From Amphimedon queenslandica (Eukaryota; Porifera; Demospongiae; Haplosclerida; Niphatidae), in contig NW_003546308.1 of assembly GCF_000090795.2 (NCBI RefSeq), positions 271,780 to 335,779 on the forward strand: a DNA stretch of 64,000 bases. The letters run 5' to 3'. This document shows positions 47,801 to 60,500 of the stretch, piece after piece; position 1 is the stretch's first letter; each line of letters opens with the position of its first letter. A program made the position numbers and the translations under genes. The notes beneath the pieces are model-generated. The model was not told where the DNA came from, did not search any database, and was given only the letters and a program-made list of their open reading frames with translations.

Positions 47801-49076
47801 ATGGCGGACAATAAGGAAGATAGAATGGCGACTGTTCTAGCTTCTTTGCTAGGAAGTCAAGTAAGATAAGTTTTTAAAAATATGCTCACCTTCTTGATAA
47901 TAGCCAGAAGAAAGAGTGAGCCGAAAAAGAAAGAGAGAAGAGAGCCAAAGCTCTATCAGTTCAAAGAAAACAGGGAGACAAGAAGTATATATATAGACAT
48001 TACAATTCATTATGGTACATCTAATGCAATAGGTCAGCCGTAAAGAGAGTAAAGATGTAGTTAATGGTGTACATGTGCTTCCTAGCTCTTCTCTTTGGGC
48101 GTACGAGAAGACATTAAAGCAAGTGGCAATGCGTGGAGGTATGCTCCTGATTGTAGAATTAATTAATTGCTTTTAAAATACTCTTTGTGTGTACAAGTTT
48201 ATTGAGGTACTAGTAGTTGTGCTTTATGTAAAACAATTCAAAAAATATCAACTTAAATTTGCATGTATCTAAGCTCAGTGATATTAATTAATGAAAATTG
48301 GGTGTTTTTAAAGTCAAAAGCCATAGTTGAAATTTTTTAATGCTTGGAATTGGCTCAAATTTTGTACTTAGTGTAAAGACCAATATGTATCAGAAAAATT
48401 GGTGGTGCCATTTTTTGCTAAAAAGCAAGTTTTAATGTATTTGCATTTGTAAATTGAAACTGACTTGAATTTTCTACGATTAAAAATATTTGCTTTTATT
48501 ATCCGTTGTTTGTGGTTTTTATGCAGTCTTGGCAATCACTCACTCATTTTATCATTATCAGAGGATTATGAGTACTACATAGTACTATGATTTGTGGAAT
48601 TATGTACATGTTACTCTCTCGTGTCTCCGTGTTTATATTAATGCATTTATTTTGCTTTATGTGACCATGTTAATTCTTTTTCAGTCGTACAGTTGTTTAA
48701 TGCTGTCAATAAGCAGCAGAAGGAGTTGCAGACTCAGCTAGAAGCAGTTGGCTCGTCTGAAGCAAAACGAGAAAAAGGTTTCTGACATTTAAAGCTATAT
48801 AGTTATATCACTTATATATTTTATAGTTTTGTCATCAGTTGATAAAACCCAGTTCCTTGAAATGCTTAAAAGTAATCATAAATCACGCTTCAGCAAGACG
48901 AAAGGAATTGATAAGCAAAGCAAAAAGAAAAAGGTATACAGAAGAAATGCCAGCCTAACAATACGTTTATGATATAGAATGAGATGGAGCAGCCCAACTG
49001 GTCAATACTGAGAGATGATACTGGTTTAGAAACAGCAATGGAAAGATGGGAAGAAAATGATGGGGAAGACTTATAG
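47801..49076 (+). CDS. RRP15: RRP15-like ribosomal RNA-processing protein
   Basis: RRP15 acts in the nucleolus in large-subunit (60S) maturation. Six exons (47801-47860, 47904-47984, 48033-48138, 48685-48777, 48827-48933 and 48978-49076) total 546 nt, giving 181 residues. The N-terminus is basic and low-complexity (SRKRKREES). The family core appears as YEKTLKQVAMRGVVQLFNAVNKQQKEL, a KTQFLEMLKS segment and the tail PNWSILRDDTGLETAMERWEE. It is shorter than the human protein because most of the acidic N-terminal region is absent. The long intron 3 contains a dispersed repeat. Confidence 0.9.
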
Positions 49077-49090
49077 GGCGTGGTCCATTT

Positions 49091-49096
49091 AATAAA
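49091..49096 (+). terminator. RRP15 polyadenylation signal
   Basis: AATAAA lies 15 bp after the RRP15 stop and 64 bp before the next start codon. The RRP15 transcript end and the TRAF-like D promoter must nearly coincide. Confidence 0.55.
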
Positions 49097-49159
49097 ACAA
49101 TGCTATTTCGCATTTATTAAAAAATTTACGAGGTGGGCTAGCTCAGCTTGTCAAAATCA

Positions 49160-50659
49160 ATGGAGGGGAAAGAAGCTAAGAAAGAAGAGATAGACTCAAA
49201 CATGGATGATTTTGTCTGTGGTCTGTGCGAGGAGCTTCTCTCCAATCCTGTATACACGGGCTGTTGCGGGGCAAACTTTTGTAAGAAGTGCATAGAGAGC
49301 CCTATCAATGATAGATCCTGCCCGGAATGCGAGGCCACTAACGTTTCCTATGTCCAAGACCGTCGACTGCAAAAGAGAATGAGGGAGACCATGGTTGCTT
49401 GTAAGAATAGGGCCAAAGGATGCATCTGGTCTGGCTCTATCCTCCAACATGCTGACCATCTTGATGAAGATGGGGAGGATGGCTGCCCGTTTGTCCTGGT
49501 AAGTTGTCCAAAGAATTGTGGGGCAGTTATAGAGCGAGGAGACCTCAGGGATCACCTAAAGGCCAAGTGCAATGTGACTTGGGTCGAGTGTGAGTATTGC
49601 AATGTGCTTGTCCCTTCGACTGGGATAGAGAACCATCTCTCGAGGGCCTGCCCTGAATATTCCTATCCATGCCCTAATGGTTGCTCTGAAGTAGTCAAAA
49701 GAGTCGACATGGTCCAGCATCGTTCATCTTGTCCTTTGGAGCTGGTTAGGTGTCCGTTTGAGGAGGTCGGGTGTGACGTGAAGTCACTGAAAAGGTCCCA
49801 GCTACAAGAGCATTTGGAGAGCAGGCAAGTCATGCATTCCGTTTCTGCTGTTACTTCTGTGAGACGTGACATTAAAGCCTTACAGGATCAGTTACGAATA
49901 GCAAATGAAGAGAGAGAGAGGCAAAGCAAAGAGATTGATGGGCTACAGAAAGTCTACACAGCTGCTAAGACAGAGCTGGAAGTGGTAAAAGAAAAGAATA
50001 TGGTCCTCTCTTCGTCAATAGCACAAGAACTTGTTTACGTTTCTGAGCAGCCTCACAACTCTAAGGTTAAAACTCTCTCTCTCTCTTGCTTGAAAGATCA
50101 ACTAAACTACCTCACGAACCCCATGCTACACAAACTAGTCCCAAATGGGCCTCCGATAACATTCCGAATGCCCAACTTCTCTCATCTTAAAAGAGCCGAG
50201 ACAACGTTTCAGAGTATGCCATTCGTTGTACACAACGGCTATCAAATGGCAGTTGTCATACATCCTAATGGCCACGGTGATGGCCAGTCCACCCATTTAT
50301 CCATTTGCCTCCACCTGGTGTCGGGTCACTACGATGATGAGCTACAATGGCCACTGCATTTTGAGGACGAGGTCTATGCCACACTCATGAAACAAGACAC
50401 GGGCGAGCCAGTAAAAGGGCGTGGGAGAAAGGGCTCTGACTTAAACCCAGGTCCATTCATAGTACAAGAAAGGATAAGAGTATTAGTACACTTGCTACAT
50501 AAGATAAACAAGCCAATAGGAGAGCACGGGCTGGCATTTGGCTACATTGACCTCTTCTGTGCTCAGAGTACAATTGAAACTGGACCTGCTATATGTAATG
50601 ACTCTTTAGTGTTTCAGCTAAATATTAAACCTAGTCGCACTGGGGCAACTAGAATGTAG
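49160..50659 (+). CDS. TRAF-like protein D (RING lacking its usual histidine, TRAF zinc fingers, coiled coil, MATH)
   Basis: This intronless protein has 499 residues from the ATG at 49160. The RING reads CGLC...CCGANFCKKC...CPEC. Where paralogues B and C have CGNHxC, this one has CGANFC, so the central zinc-binding His is Asn. TRAF zinc fingers extend to about residue 225, followed by a coiled coil (QDQLRIANEERERQSKEIDGLQ) and a MATH domain (YQMAVVIHPNGHGDGQSTHLSICLHLV). It is not a local tandem copy of A-C: it lies about 20 kb away and shows no near-identical DNA. RRP15 ends only 83 bp upstream. Confidence 0.91.
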   Translation: MEGKEAKKEEIDSNMDDFVCGLCEELLSNPVYTGCCGANFCKKCIESPINDRSCPECEATNVSYVQDRRLQKRMRETMVACKNRAKGCIWSGSILQHADHLDEDGEDGCPFVLVSCPKNCGAVIERGDLRDHLKAKCNVTWVECEYCNVLVPSTGIENHLSRACPEYSYPCPNGCSEVVKRVDMVQHRSSCPLELVRCPFEEVGCDVKSLKRSQLQEHLESRQVMHSVSAVTSVRRDIKALQDQLRIANEERERQSKEIDGLQKVYTAAKTELEVVKEKNMVLSSSIAQELVYVSEQPHNSKVKTLSLSCLKDQLNYLTNPMLHKLVPNGPPITFRMPNFSHLKRAETTFQSMPFVVHNGYQMAVVIHPNGHGDGQSTHLSICLHLVSGHYDDELQWPLHFEDEVYATLMKQDTGEPVKGRGRKGSDLNPGPFIVQERIRVLVHLLHKINKPIGEHGLAFGYIDLFCAQSTIETGPAICNDSLVFQLNIKPSRTGATRM

Positions 50660-50822
50660 AGATAATCCTTTTATTATTTTTATTATAATATGCCTATATT
50701 GTGGTACTAAAGTTTTATTACACCATTTTATAATGTTACTATTTTTAGTGTTGAGTATACTGAGTTGATGATTTTTAAATTAACAATAACAATAACAATT
50801 ATAAGTATAATGGTACAAGTTC

Positions 50823-53318
50823 TTACACAGTTAGCTCATTTCTACAGATAGGACAAGTTCTTTGTTGCTACACAAGAGGAATGGGAAGTAAAAGAAAAAA
50901 AACGAAAACACGTTACATCCTGTTCAATTTACACGTAACACAATACTGTGCACTATTCACTATTGAATTGATAAGCATACCTTTAGCCATGGGCTAATGC
51001 AAGCCGAATGATACTCATGAGAGCAGGGAAGTATTTTAATAGTGTCTTGATCTTCATAATCCATCATACAGATTACACAACTAATGGAGAGAGAGAGAGA
51101 GAGATGAGTACACTAATTAAATATTTCAAAAGGGCTACAATAGCAGCTGTATAATTATTATGATAGCTATTCTTACTTTGTCTTTGCTGGATCTGAAGAC
51201 TCACTTGAAAGATGAGTCCTTACAGGAAGAGCATCAATGGCTACAAAACATCATAAACAACAAAACCACTTCACTTTCCCACTAACCATCATCTGGTAAT
51301 CCCAATGGCCTCCCTGGGCCAAGCCTCTCTGCTAAATCTAACCAATCCTAAGGAAATGAAACAATGAGAGACTAGAGAATAGTGAATCTGATACTAGTTA
51401 CTTCATAAGATCCCATGGTTCCGCCAAAAGTAGCACCGGTAGTTCCCATTATATAGCTAATGACTTGCATTGGTTGAAGCTGTGTCATGTGATGCTCAAT
51501 AAAGTGGCGAGTGAAGTTTCCATCGTAATGACCTGTTACATGAGGAAAGGAGACGGTGAGGAAGCTCTGCATGAAGTCCCGTTGAAAAGGACCCTCAAAA
51601 GCTGAGAACCTACAGGAAAATAACATTTAAAAGAAAAGAAAGAGATATGAATGCTGGAGGGAAGTAGCTAGGGGATGATCTTACGATGGAGGAGCAACAC
51701 CTTCTTCCATTTGCCTCTCAATGCTTCTTACTGATACGGTAGTGCCAAACGTTTCCGGCTCAAAAAACTCAAGATTCTATTAGACAGTGGTGACGTTAAT
51801 GCATGTACACATACACACACACACAGGGCTGTGATTCAGGCATAAATACACCACATAATATTCATAATTGCTCATGCTATAATCATTCACATACAAAACA
51901 CATGTACATGTAAAACTTACTTCGGGAACAACTGAGTCCTCAAACAAGCTCTAGAGTAGAAAAAGTGACATTAATTTTATATCTCAAACTCTCTCTCTTA
52001 CCTGCCACCTTGGTGGAGTCTCATTTAGAATGATGACATCGTCCTAATAGTTATTAAGTATTAATAAAACTACACCTCCAATACCCACTTACCAGATCAT
52101 CCTCAGAATCGCTATCAAGGACAAGAGGAGCCTCTGGAGCAGAAGTAGTGGGTGTGGTTGTACTAGGCGGGGCAGATGGGGTCTGCTGTGGGCGTGGCCT
52201 CAGATTATAGGGCCTAGGTCTTACGAAATGTCCGTGGTGTCTATAAAAGGTGTGGCTTGAGGTATAGGGATTAGATGTTGGAACTAGACGAGCGGTTGAG
52301 GAGGAGGAGGAGGGAGGAGGAGGGGGAGAGGAGGGAGGCTGATGGAGATTGACGTCAATTCTAATAGTCTCAAGTGAAGGTACCGTAAGATCAATTACAG
52401 GAGGATCAACTGGCCGAGGGGTAGGAGGCCTACTGCAGAGGGAAATAATAATAATAATAATAATATTAATAATAATGATAATAATAATAATAATAGCATT
52501 TTTATAATAATAATAACAGTAAGAGCATTATACATTTTGTATATGTACATACATTTCCCCATGATTTATATTGATTCATGAACATGTGCATAAGCTGAAG
52601 CAATGTGTGGCATCATGGGTGGATGAAGCAGGCAGCTAATGTAGGCTACGTATAGGAGGGCCAGCAGGTGTAATTTGCTATTGAAGATTGGCAAGTAGAA
52701 AAATTGTAAATCACTGCACAAAATCCAGGAGGAGCAACTGTATACATAATACAGGCATGACATGCTGCACAATGATGGAAATGAAATAAATTGAACAGGT
52801 TTTAAAAAGTAAGAGTTTGCAATGTAAACTACCATGTACATGTACGCGCTCCAACTCTAGAATAAAAATAATAAATTATTATAAAAGTGAAACTGGCTTC
52901 GTGTAATTATCCCTTTAAATTGATTTAAAATGCTCAACTTCCATTAAAACTTGGGACGCAAGCACACAGACAGGCCTCATTGCCACCAATAAGCATTAAT
53001 GTGTCACAAGGGACAATAGGATAAACAGTACTGAACACCAACAGGTGTCTGCAGTACTTACCACATACCACATTGGAGTAGACCTCTGTACGCGTACATT
53101 GGAACCTAATATTGATCCAACCAAGCCCACAGCCCCAAAAATTATAATACACGTTTATACACGTACGCTGAAGGCTCTGATGTCCTCCTTCTTGGTGCTT
53201 TAGTAGATCTAGGACGGAGAGAGCGTTCACTAGCACCATCATCAATTAGATGCTCGTGCTCTCTCTTACGCCACATCCTGGGCCTATCATTATTATCTGA
53301 TCCACCTCCAGTGGCCAT
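50823..53318 (-). CDS. RING-H2 E3 ubiquitin ligase with several SUMO-interaction-like motifs
   Basis: Ten exons (53167-53318, 52093-52432, 52002-52043, 51921-51950, 51685-51776, 51402-51609, 51287-51347, 51177-51240, 50981-51080 and 50823-50867) total 1134 nt, giving 377 residues. The C-terminal RING-H2 is complete: CVICMMDYEDQDTIKILPCSHEYHSACISPWLK, then CPIC. The basic N-terminus (RPRSTKAPRRRTSEPS) is followed by a Pro/Ser-rich region. That region holds three hydrophobic-acidic motifs: VIDLTV, LVLDSDSEDD and DDVIIL. These match SUMO-interacting motif rules, and Arkadia/RNF111 and RNF4 share this architecture. A SUMO-targeted ligase role is inferred. The exact orthologue is not identified. 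Confidence 0.88.
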
Positions 53319-53815
53319 TATAGTCAATAGAGGAGACTGTACTATTCCTAGAAGAGGCACTGGAAAGAAAGAGAAGAAGAGAAAGAGATGGGAAACAGGG
53401 AAAGACACTGAATTGAATCACGCAATTCTCACGTGAGAAAGACCACGCCTATTTGGCTATTAGTTACACCCACAACCCCTCCCATTCCTCCTCCTACCGG
53501 AATGGCCCACTCTCTTTAGGAATGAGATACTATACGAGTCATCAGTGCTAGTGTAAAAGGAATCACTATATTGAACAGAGGAGAGGGAGACAGGGCAGCT
53601 AAGGATTGGTAATAGACGGCTTCTCTCTTATAGCATGAGTGGACTCGACTTTAAATTAAACCCCTGAGACTAAGTCTAAGATTTTTAATAGGATTATATT
53701 ATAGGTAGGTCTACTACTCCCTGCATGTGTCCTTAAGTATGATGGTCATTATTGTACTTGGTATTCATTGATATTTATGGCTCTATATTACAGGCGGTAG
53801 TAGGTAAGTGTCAGA
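53319..53815. promoter_or_regulatory. Divergent promoter of the RING-H2 gene and liprin-alpha
   Basis: A palindromic TCACGTGA lies at 53429-53436. An acceptor-like TATTACAG near 53793 suggests that liprin-alpha has a spliced 5' UTR. A GAGAGG-rich patch lies near 53580. No TATA box is evident. Confidence 0.45.
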
Positions 53816-56800
53816 ATGTGCGAGGTACTCCCAACTATTGATGAGGCTAGTCCTAGCCCAGAGGAGGAGAGCGCTCGATTAGAACAACTCATGATATCAA
53901 TGCTTGAAGTAACAGACCCTCTTACTTCTTGTGTCATCCTCTATTGCATCTCTCTCTCCTCTCTCTCTCTCTCTCTTCCTCTCTCTCTCTTCCTCTCTCT
54001 CTCTCTCTTCCTCTCTCTCTCTCTTCCTCTCTCTCTCTCTTCCTCTCTCTCTCTCTTCCTCTCTCTTTCTCTTTCTCTCTTCCTCTCTCTCTCTCTCCCT
54101 CTCTCTCTCTCTTCCTCTCTCTCTCTTTTCTAGGAGAGAGAGAAGTTAATGGATAAACTAAGGGAGACACAGGAAGCATACCAGACCATGTCACATCGCC
54201 TCTCCCAAATAGAAACAGATAATGCCATCCTTCTAAGGCAGCTACAGGCTCTCCTGTCAAGGGAAGAGGTGGGTTAAGCGTATCATTAGAGTATTTTAAT
54301 TGCTGGGAGATTTGTCCTTTACCAAAATCATGACTAATGATCCTTGCTTTTTCCATGATCAAACGAGACACAATAAAATAACATTTCCTTTTTAATGTCT
54401 CTCTCTCTTCTTTTTCCTCTCTCTTTCCTGTTCCTATTTTTAGGATCAAGAGAAACTTCACCTAATGCTTGAGGAGGTTAAAACCAACGGCACACTTACC
54501 AACGGGCGAATGGAAGAAATACAAAAATGGCCGATAGCAAATGAGATAGCATCACTAGCTAGAGACCTCTCGTCTGCCAAAGAGGCAATATTTGCAAAAG
54601 AGGAAGAGGTTCAGGAATTAAAGGCCGAGAGAGCAAACATGAAGCTCCTCCTTGAGCATTTGGAGTGTCTTGTTGCTCGTCACGAGAAGTCCTTGAGGGT
54701 AACAGTACTTAAGAGGCAGACTGCTAATACTGGTGTCTCCTCTGAAGTTGAGGTATTGAAAGCTTTGAAGAGCCTCTTTGATCATCATAAGGCTCTGGAT
54801 GAAAAGGTAAGCGCGATGAAGAGGAATGAAAGTGAAGAGAATATGAGGGAGAAGGAGAGAGGGGGAGAGAGAGAGGGGGGAGAGAGTGGGGGAAGAAGGA
54901 CAGAGAGAGAGGGGGGAGAAGGACAGAGATAGAGGGAGAAGGAGAGAGAGATTAAGATATGATTAGACTAACTCCTCTTCCTCCTCCTTAGGTTCGGGAA
55001 AGGCTCAGAAGTGCGAATGAGAAAAACTCGATCCTTGACGAGGAACTTGTATTAGCCAATCAAGAGGTAGGCATGCACGCATGCCCACATTCATGTAGTG
55101 GTCATAAATGTAATTATTGACATTAAAAATGACCTAATTCATAAATTTTTAAAATATTTTATGATACAGATAAAGGCATTGCAAGAAGAGACAAGACGAA
55201 TGAAAAGGCTGATAGCTCAGAGAGACTCCTACAGAATGAGTAGAGACTATGACTCAGTTGGTTTCACTCAAGAGCAATTGAGTTTACTACACGAGAAAGA
55301 TCAAGCACTCTCTGATCTTCAGTTCTCACTTGATGAGAAGGCAGCAGAACTTGAAGAAGTAAGGCATTGTAATACAGAGTAACCTTTATTATAATGGGCA
55401 ATTTGAGACAAGGAAGTTGGTCTGTTATAAGAAGTGTCCTTTATGCGAAGTGATTTTATACAGTAAAGAATGTAATTGGTACAATTCGATAGATGTAGGT
55501 GCTTGCTTTAGAGTCTTTTAAACGAGAGGTTTTACGGTAGTGTATTGGGTTTGTTCTATCTTTTAATCTTTTATTCCCCATCCCTTTCTCTTTCTCTATT
55601 AACAATCAAAGCCATTTGCTCATCATTGGTTGTTCATTGTCACATATTGTGAACAGCTTGCTTGTGAAAAGCTTGACAATTACTACCAGCACTACCTGTC
55701 ACACTCTAATTATTGCTATATCAGCAACGCACACATAATAATGAATTCATTATTGCTTGGATTGGGGTGACTTATTTCTTAAATTATATTACCAAGCTTG
55801 AAATTAAATATAATGTACAAGCATGTGACACTATGTGTATGTGTGTGGTTTGGCTATGATGAATGTGATTATTTATCACATTACATCAATAGTACATGTA
55901 CTATTATTGATTGTTGTGAATAAGCTGTTTTCTTTCCTCTTTATTCTTTCCTCTTTGTCTTTAGGCGTTTCAATTGAGAGATGAGTTAACCCAGAGGGTA
56001 CAAGAGGCAGAGGATGATCTTGAGATTGCACTGAGGGATCTTCATGTCACTAAAGGTGAACTGGAAAAGGCTCAGAAGGTAAGAATTACGCTCTGAATTA
56101 CATGTACATGTGCATGTACATATACATGCACATGTGACCTTTTTCTCTCTTTCTTGTTATATAATTGTTCCATCACTTCCATGTACTGGTGTATACACAA
56201 TGTAATTGCTTCTACATTGTATGTGCATGTAACACGTATAAGCATGTATATGTGTTTTGTGTCAGCAGACATTGTTTGGTAATATTTTAAACAATAATCA
56301 TTTTTGGCAGAAGTTATAGACAGTACATTCAGTGATGCACCATGCTTATTATTATTCATAAGTATAATTTATTATTATTCATTATTATTCATCAGCAATT
56401 CATTATTATTCATCAGCAATTCATTATTATTCATTATTATTTTTTATTATTCATTATTAATAATTGTTGTTTTATTTATTGTTTATGCTGTTTGTACATT
56501 GCTTGGGCTTGGCTTCAGTTAAAGTGATTACTGACTGGCAGCTAATTATAAAATAATTGTTATCAAATTAATCTATTGGAATTCAATTGTTCTTCTCCTC
56601 AATTCTTCAGAATGCTGTTCAGCAGGAAATGGTGTCCCTTTTGCAGGAGGAGCTGTGCAATTGTAAAGAAGAGCTGGAACACTCTCGCTCAGAGAATGAG
56701 CAGCTACAAAATCGACTCACCGTAATACAGGGACAACTTCAACAGGTAGAGAGAGAGAGGGAGAGAGAGAGGTGGGAGGGGGAGGGAGGGAGAGGGGGGA

Positions 56801-57455
56801 GGGGAGGAGAGAGAGAGAGAGATGAAGAAGGGAGAGTGTACACATGTACATTTATTTTAAGGGAGTTATAAGAGTGACGGAAAGATTCATATGATATAGA
56901 ATGACCTTATGCTCATTTCTTCTTATTGATCTTGCAGCAACAGGAAGACTCCAAAGCATTATTGAAACAGAAAGAGGACTCACTGCAGGAGGCAAGATCA
57001 ATGACCGAAGAACAACTCAGACAGCAATTCCTGGAATTAACTGAAGTAAGAGTTATTATTGAGAAATCACAGCCAAAAATTAATGTAATCTATACTATTG
57101 TTTGTACACGCCTAAGCTTATTTTATCCCTTTAAAGTCTGCATTTACATATACATGTATGGTATATCAGTACTGTTGTCTAGTAGTGGAATATTAGCCTT
57201 TCTGCCTTTGTGTGTGTATTGTATTGTACATTGATTGTTGATTAAATCTCTCATCCTTTATTTGTGTGTGTCATTAGTAATTTTGAATACTGTGTGTTGG
57301 GTGTGACTCCGTGTTGAGTCTATCCTCAGTCTTTTTATTGTATTATTCTGTTCTTATTAATGCCCAACTCACAGGCTGAACAAAAGAAGGACAGTAGTAA
57401 GATACTGAGCTTAGAGTCATCACTTGAAAGCAAGACACAAGAACTGCTAGCAGTG

Positions 57456-57529
<74 letters not shown>

Positions 57530-60500
57530 CCTCTCTCTCTCTCCCCCTCTCTCTCTCTCCCCCTCTCTCTCTCCCCTTGCCCCTTCTTCTAACCCTCACT
57601 CTTTCCTTCTCTCTCTTTAGCTACAAGAGAAGGAGAAGGTGAATGATGAGCACATAGAGAAGCTTCAAGCAACTGTAGAGCGAATGCTAAAGGAATCAAG
57701 CACAAGACTCAAAGCACACGTAGTGGAAAAGAAAGCACTGATAGATGAGAAGGTATAGAAGCCACATATTTACTATGAGCATTAATGAATAATAATAATA
57801 ATACACATGTGCATGTAAGAATAATGTATTGCCATTATCACCATAGCTCTATACTGTCTTATATTACTGTATTATATGTATGTGCATGTACATGTACATG
57901 TGTGTGTGTGTGATTGGTTTATAGTAAAGGGTTACACTTGTATTACTCCTCTGTGTCTGTTTCCTCACTCACTGTCTCACTCTTTATAATTCTTAACTCT
58001 TAGAATTCTATGTCAGAAGAGATGGCAGGTCTAAAGTCTGAACTCTCCACCTGTCAAAAGGACAATGTCTCCCTCTTACAGCAAATTGCTAAACTGAGAC
58101 GTGAGCTCCAGCAAGCACAGCAAAGAGTGAATGACATACAGCAATCCTCGGTCGTACTGAGAACTGGTAAAGCTACCGATTTAGATCAGGCCAAGTGGAA
58201 ACGAGCGTCCGATGGTATCCCGTCATCGACTGAGGCCACGCCTACCAAATCAGCCAATCAGTCATCTTCTGTTAATAGCTCCATGTCTGAGTCAAGCGGG
58301 GATAGAAGTGGCTGGGATTTCTCGGAGCCTGGGGCAGTGTCTAGACTCATGTCGATTCTTGAAGGACAAGTGACCTTACTGGATCAGGAGTTAGAGTAAG
58401 GACTGGCTCTGTGTGTGTGTTTTCTTTCCTTGTTAGTGGCTGGGGTTTATTTAATACCGTAGGCACCTTTTTTTTCGGAGGCTATAGGTTTCACAGATTT
58501 TTATTTTACGGATTTAATTTTCGCGAATTTATGCCCGTCTGCCATCTTGTACCATATTAATTTGATTTTTGCTGAAGCAATTTTCGCAAATTTAAAGAAA
58601 AATCGCGAAATTTACAGCCCTTGAAAAAAGGCGCCTTACAGTAAAAAATTACAATGCGCATAATGATTAAGTGTAATGAAAGTTTTATTTATTTATTATT
58701 ATTATTATTATTACTTTAAAATTTAAGTGTTTTGTTGCTTTAATTTTTTGATTTAAATAATACAATTTTAAATGTTATTATTTTTATTATAATAATTATG
58801 TATTTCTATTACAGGCACATGGATGGTGAGGTCCAAGACGAGGAAGATGAAGAAGACAGTTCTTATGAAATACAGTACCTCACTTCAGGCTCATCTCACA
58901 CTGCAGAATCTGCTCCTCCTGTAAGCCACGCCTTAAACCACACCCCTCTATATTCAAAATGATTATTAATATTTTTCATAGCCTGGATCTCCTCCCCCAC
59001 CATCTCCAATTAGAATGAAACTAAGATCAAGATCAAATGAAGACGGAAGGTATACTTAGTACTACACATTGTAATCATTAAAGTGTTTTTATTGCATTAT
59101 AAACATTGTATTATGTACATTGTATGTGTTTAATATTTCTCCCCTTCTTTTTTCTTTTTTCATAGTCCAAAGTCGAAGCCTAATTCCTTATCCCGAGCCA
59201 CAGGGAAGGCTTTGAGCTCTTCAATGAAGAAGGTTTTCCGTCGCAAGTCCTCAAGCAGCAGCTTAGGAGGGAAGCAGAAACAAGACAAGCGTAACAGCGC
59301 TCCAGTTGGTTAGCGAATTAACACTTTACAGCTGTTTCAGCCACACTTGATTAACACTCACGACCACACAGTGCTGCATAAACATGTACATTGTACATGT
59401 AAATCTAGCAGGCCTATTCATATTTACCCTATGCCTATTTAGCCATATTTAAATCCTCCATGTACAGATTTAGCTTAGGTATTCTTAAGTTTTCCATTTT
59501 AGTTAGATTGGTCTATTTCTAGATCTAACAGTGTAGCACTCATGTACATGTACATGTGCATGTACATGTACATGTACATGCACATGTACATGTATATGCT
59601 GTGTAGTAATTGTCATTTCTCCTAATTATGATTGATCTTTGTTTTGTAATTAAGGTTCGCTGTCTCCAGTTACTCCTGCTCCATCATCTGCTGGTGTCCA
59701 GCAGGCAAGGATGTCATTTGATCTCTCTGATGTGGTCATATATAATGAAGAGCCGTCTTTATTGACCAGCGAACAATTAAAGACAAAGTAATGTTATTTT
59801 AGCAACATTTTGATTTAATTTATATTAGTGTAGTAGATTAGTAGCGCATATACAATGTACATGCATGTACATGTGTATGTTGTATGCATGTACAGTACAT
59901 GTACATGTATTGGATTTTTTATGAAATAGTACAGAGTCTTTGGCCAAATTTTGCGAAAAATGAATAGGAGAGAATTCTTTATTTTTATGATTTTTTTGAT
60001 ACAACATATGCATGTACTTATGTTGTGTAGAAAGTTTGAGCTGATTCTGACAAGTTATATGTATCAGCATTTTTTTTTAAATGAGCCAATTTTTGAAAAA
60101 CAACCAAGGCTATAGCCCATGGTTTTTTCCAAAAAATGGCTCTGAAATCATGCCAAATTTTTATTACATTTTTTGATACATATTGATGTACTTATGCTGT
60201 GTAGAAAGTTTGAGCTGATTCTGACTTCAATTTTTCAAGTTATGGCCATTTTAAGAAAATGCCAAAATTTTGAAAAACAACCAAGGCTATAGCCCATGGT
60301 TTTTTTCCAAAAAATGGCCTCGAAATCACGCCAAATTTTTATTACATTTTCTGATATATATTGATGTACTAATGCTGTGTAGAAAGTTTGAGCTCATTCT
60401 GACTTCAATTTTTCAAGTTATGGACATTTTAAGAAAACCTCAAAAATCTGAAAAATACCCAAGGCTATAGCCCATGGTTTTTTCCAAAAAATGGCTCCGA

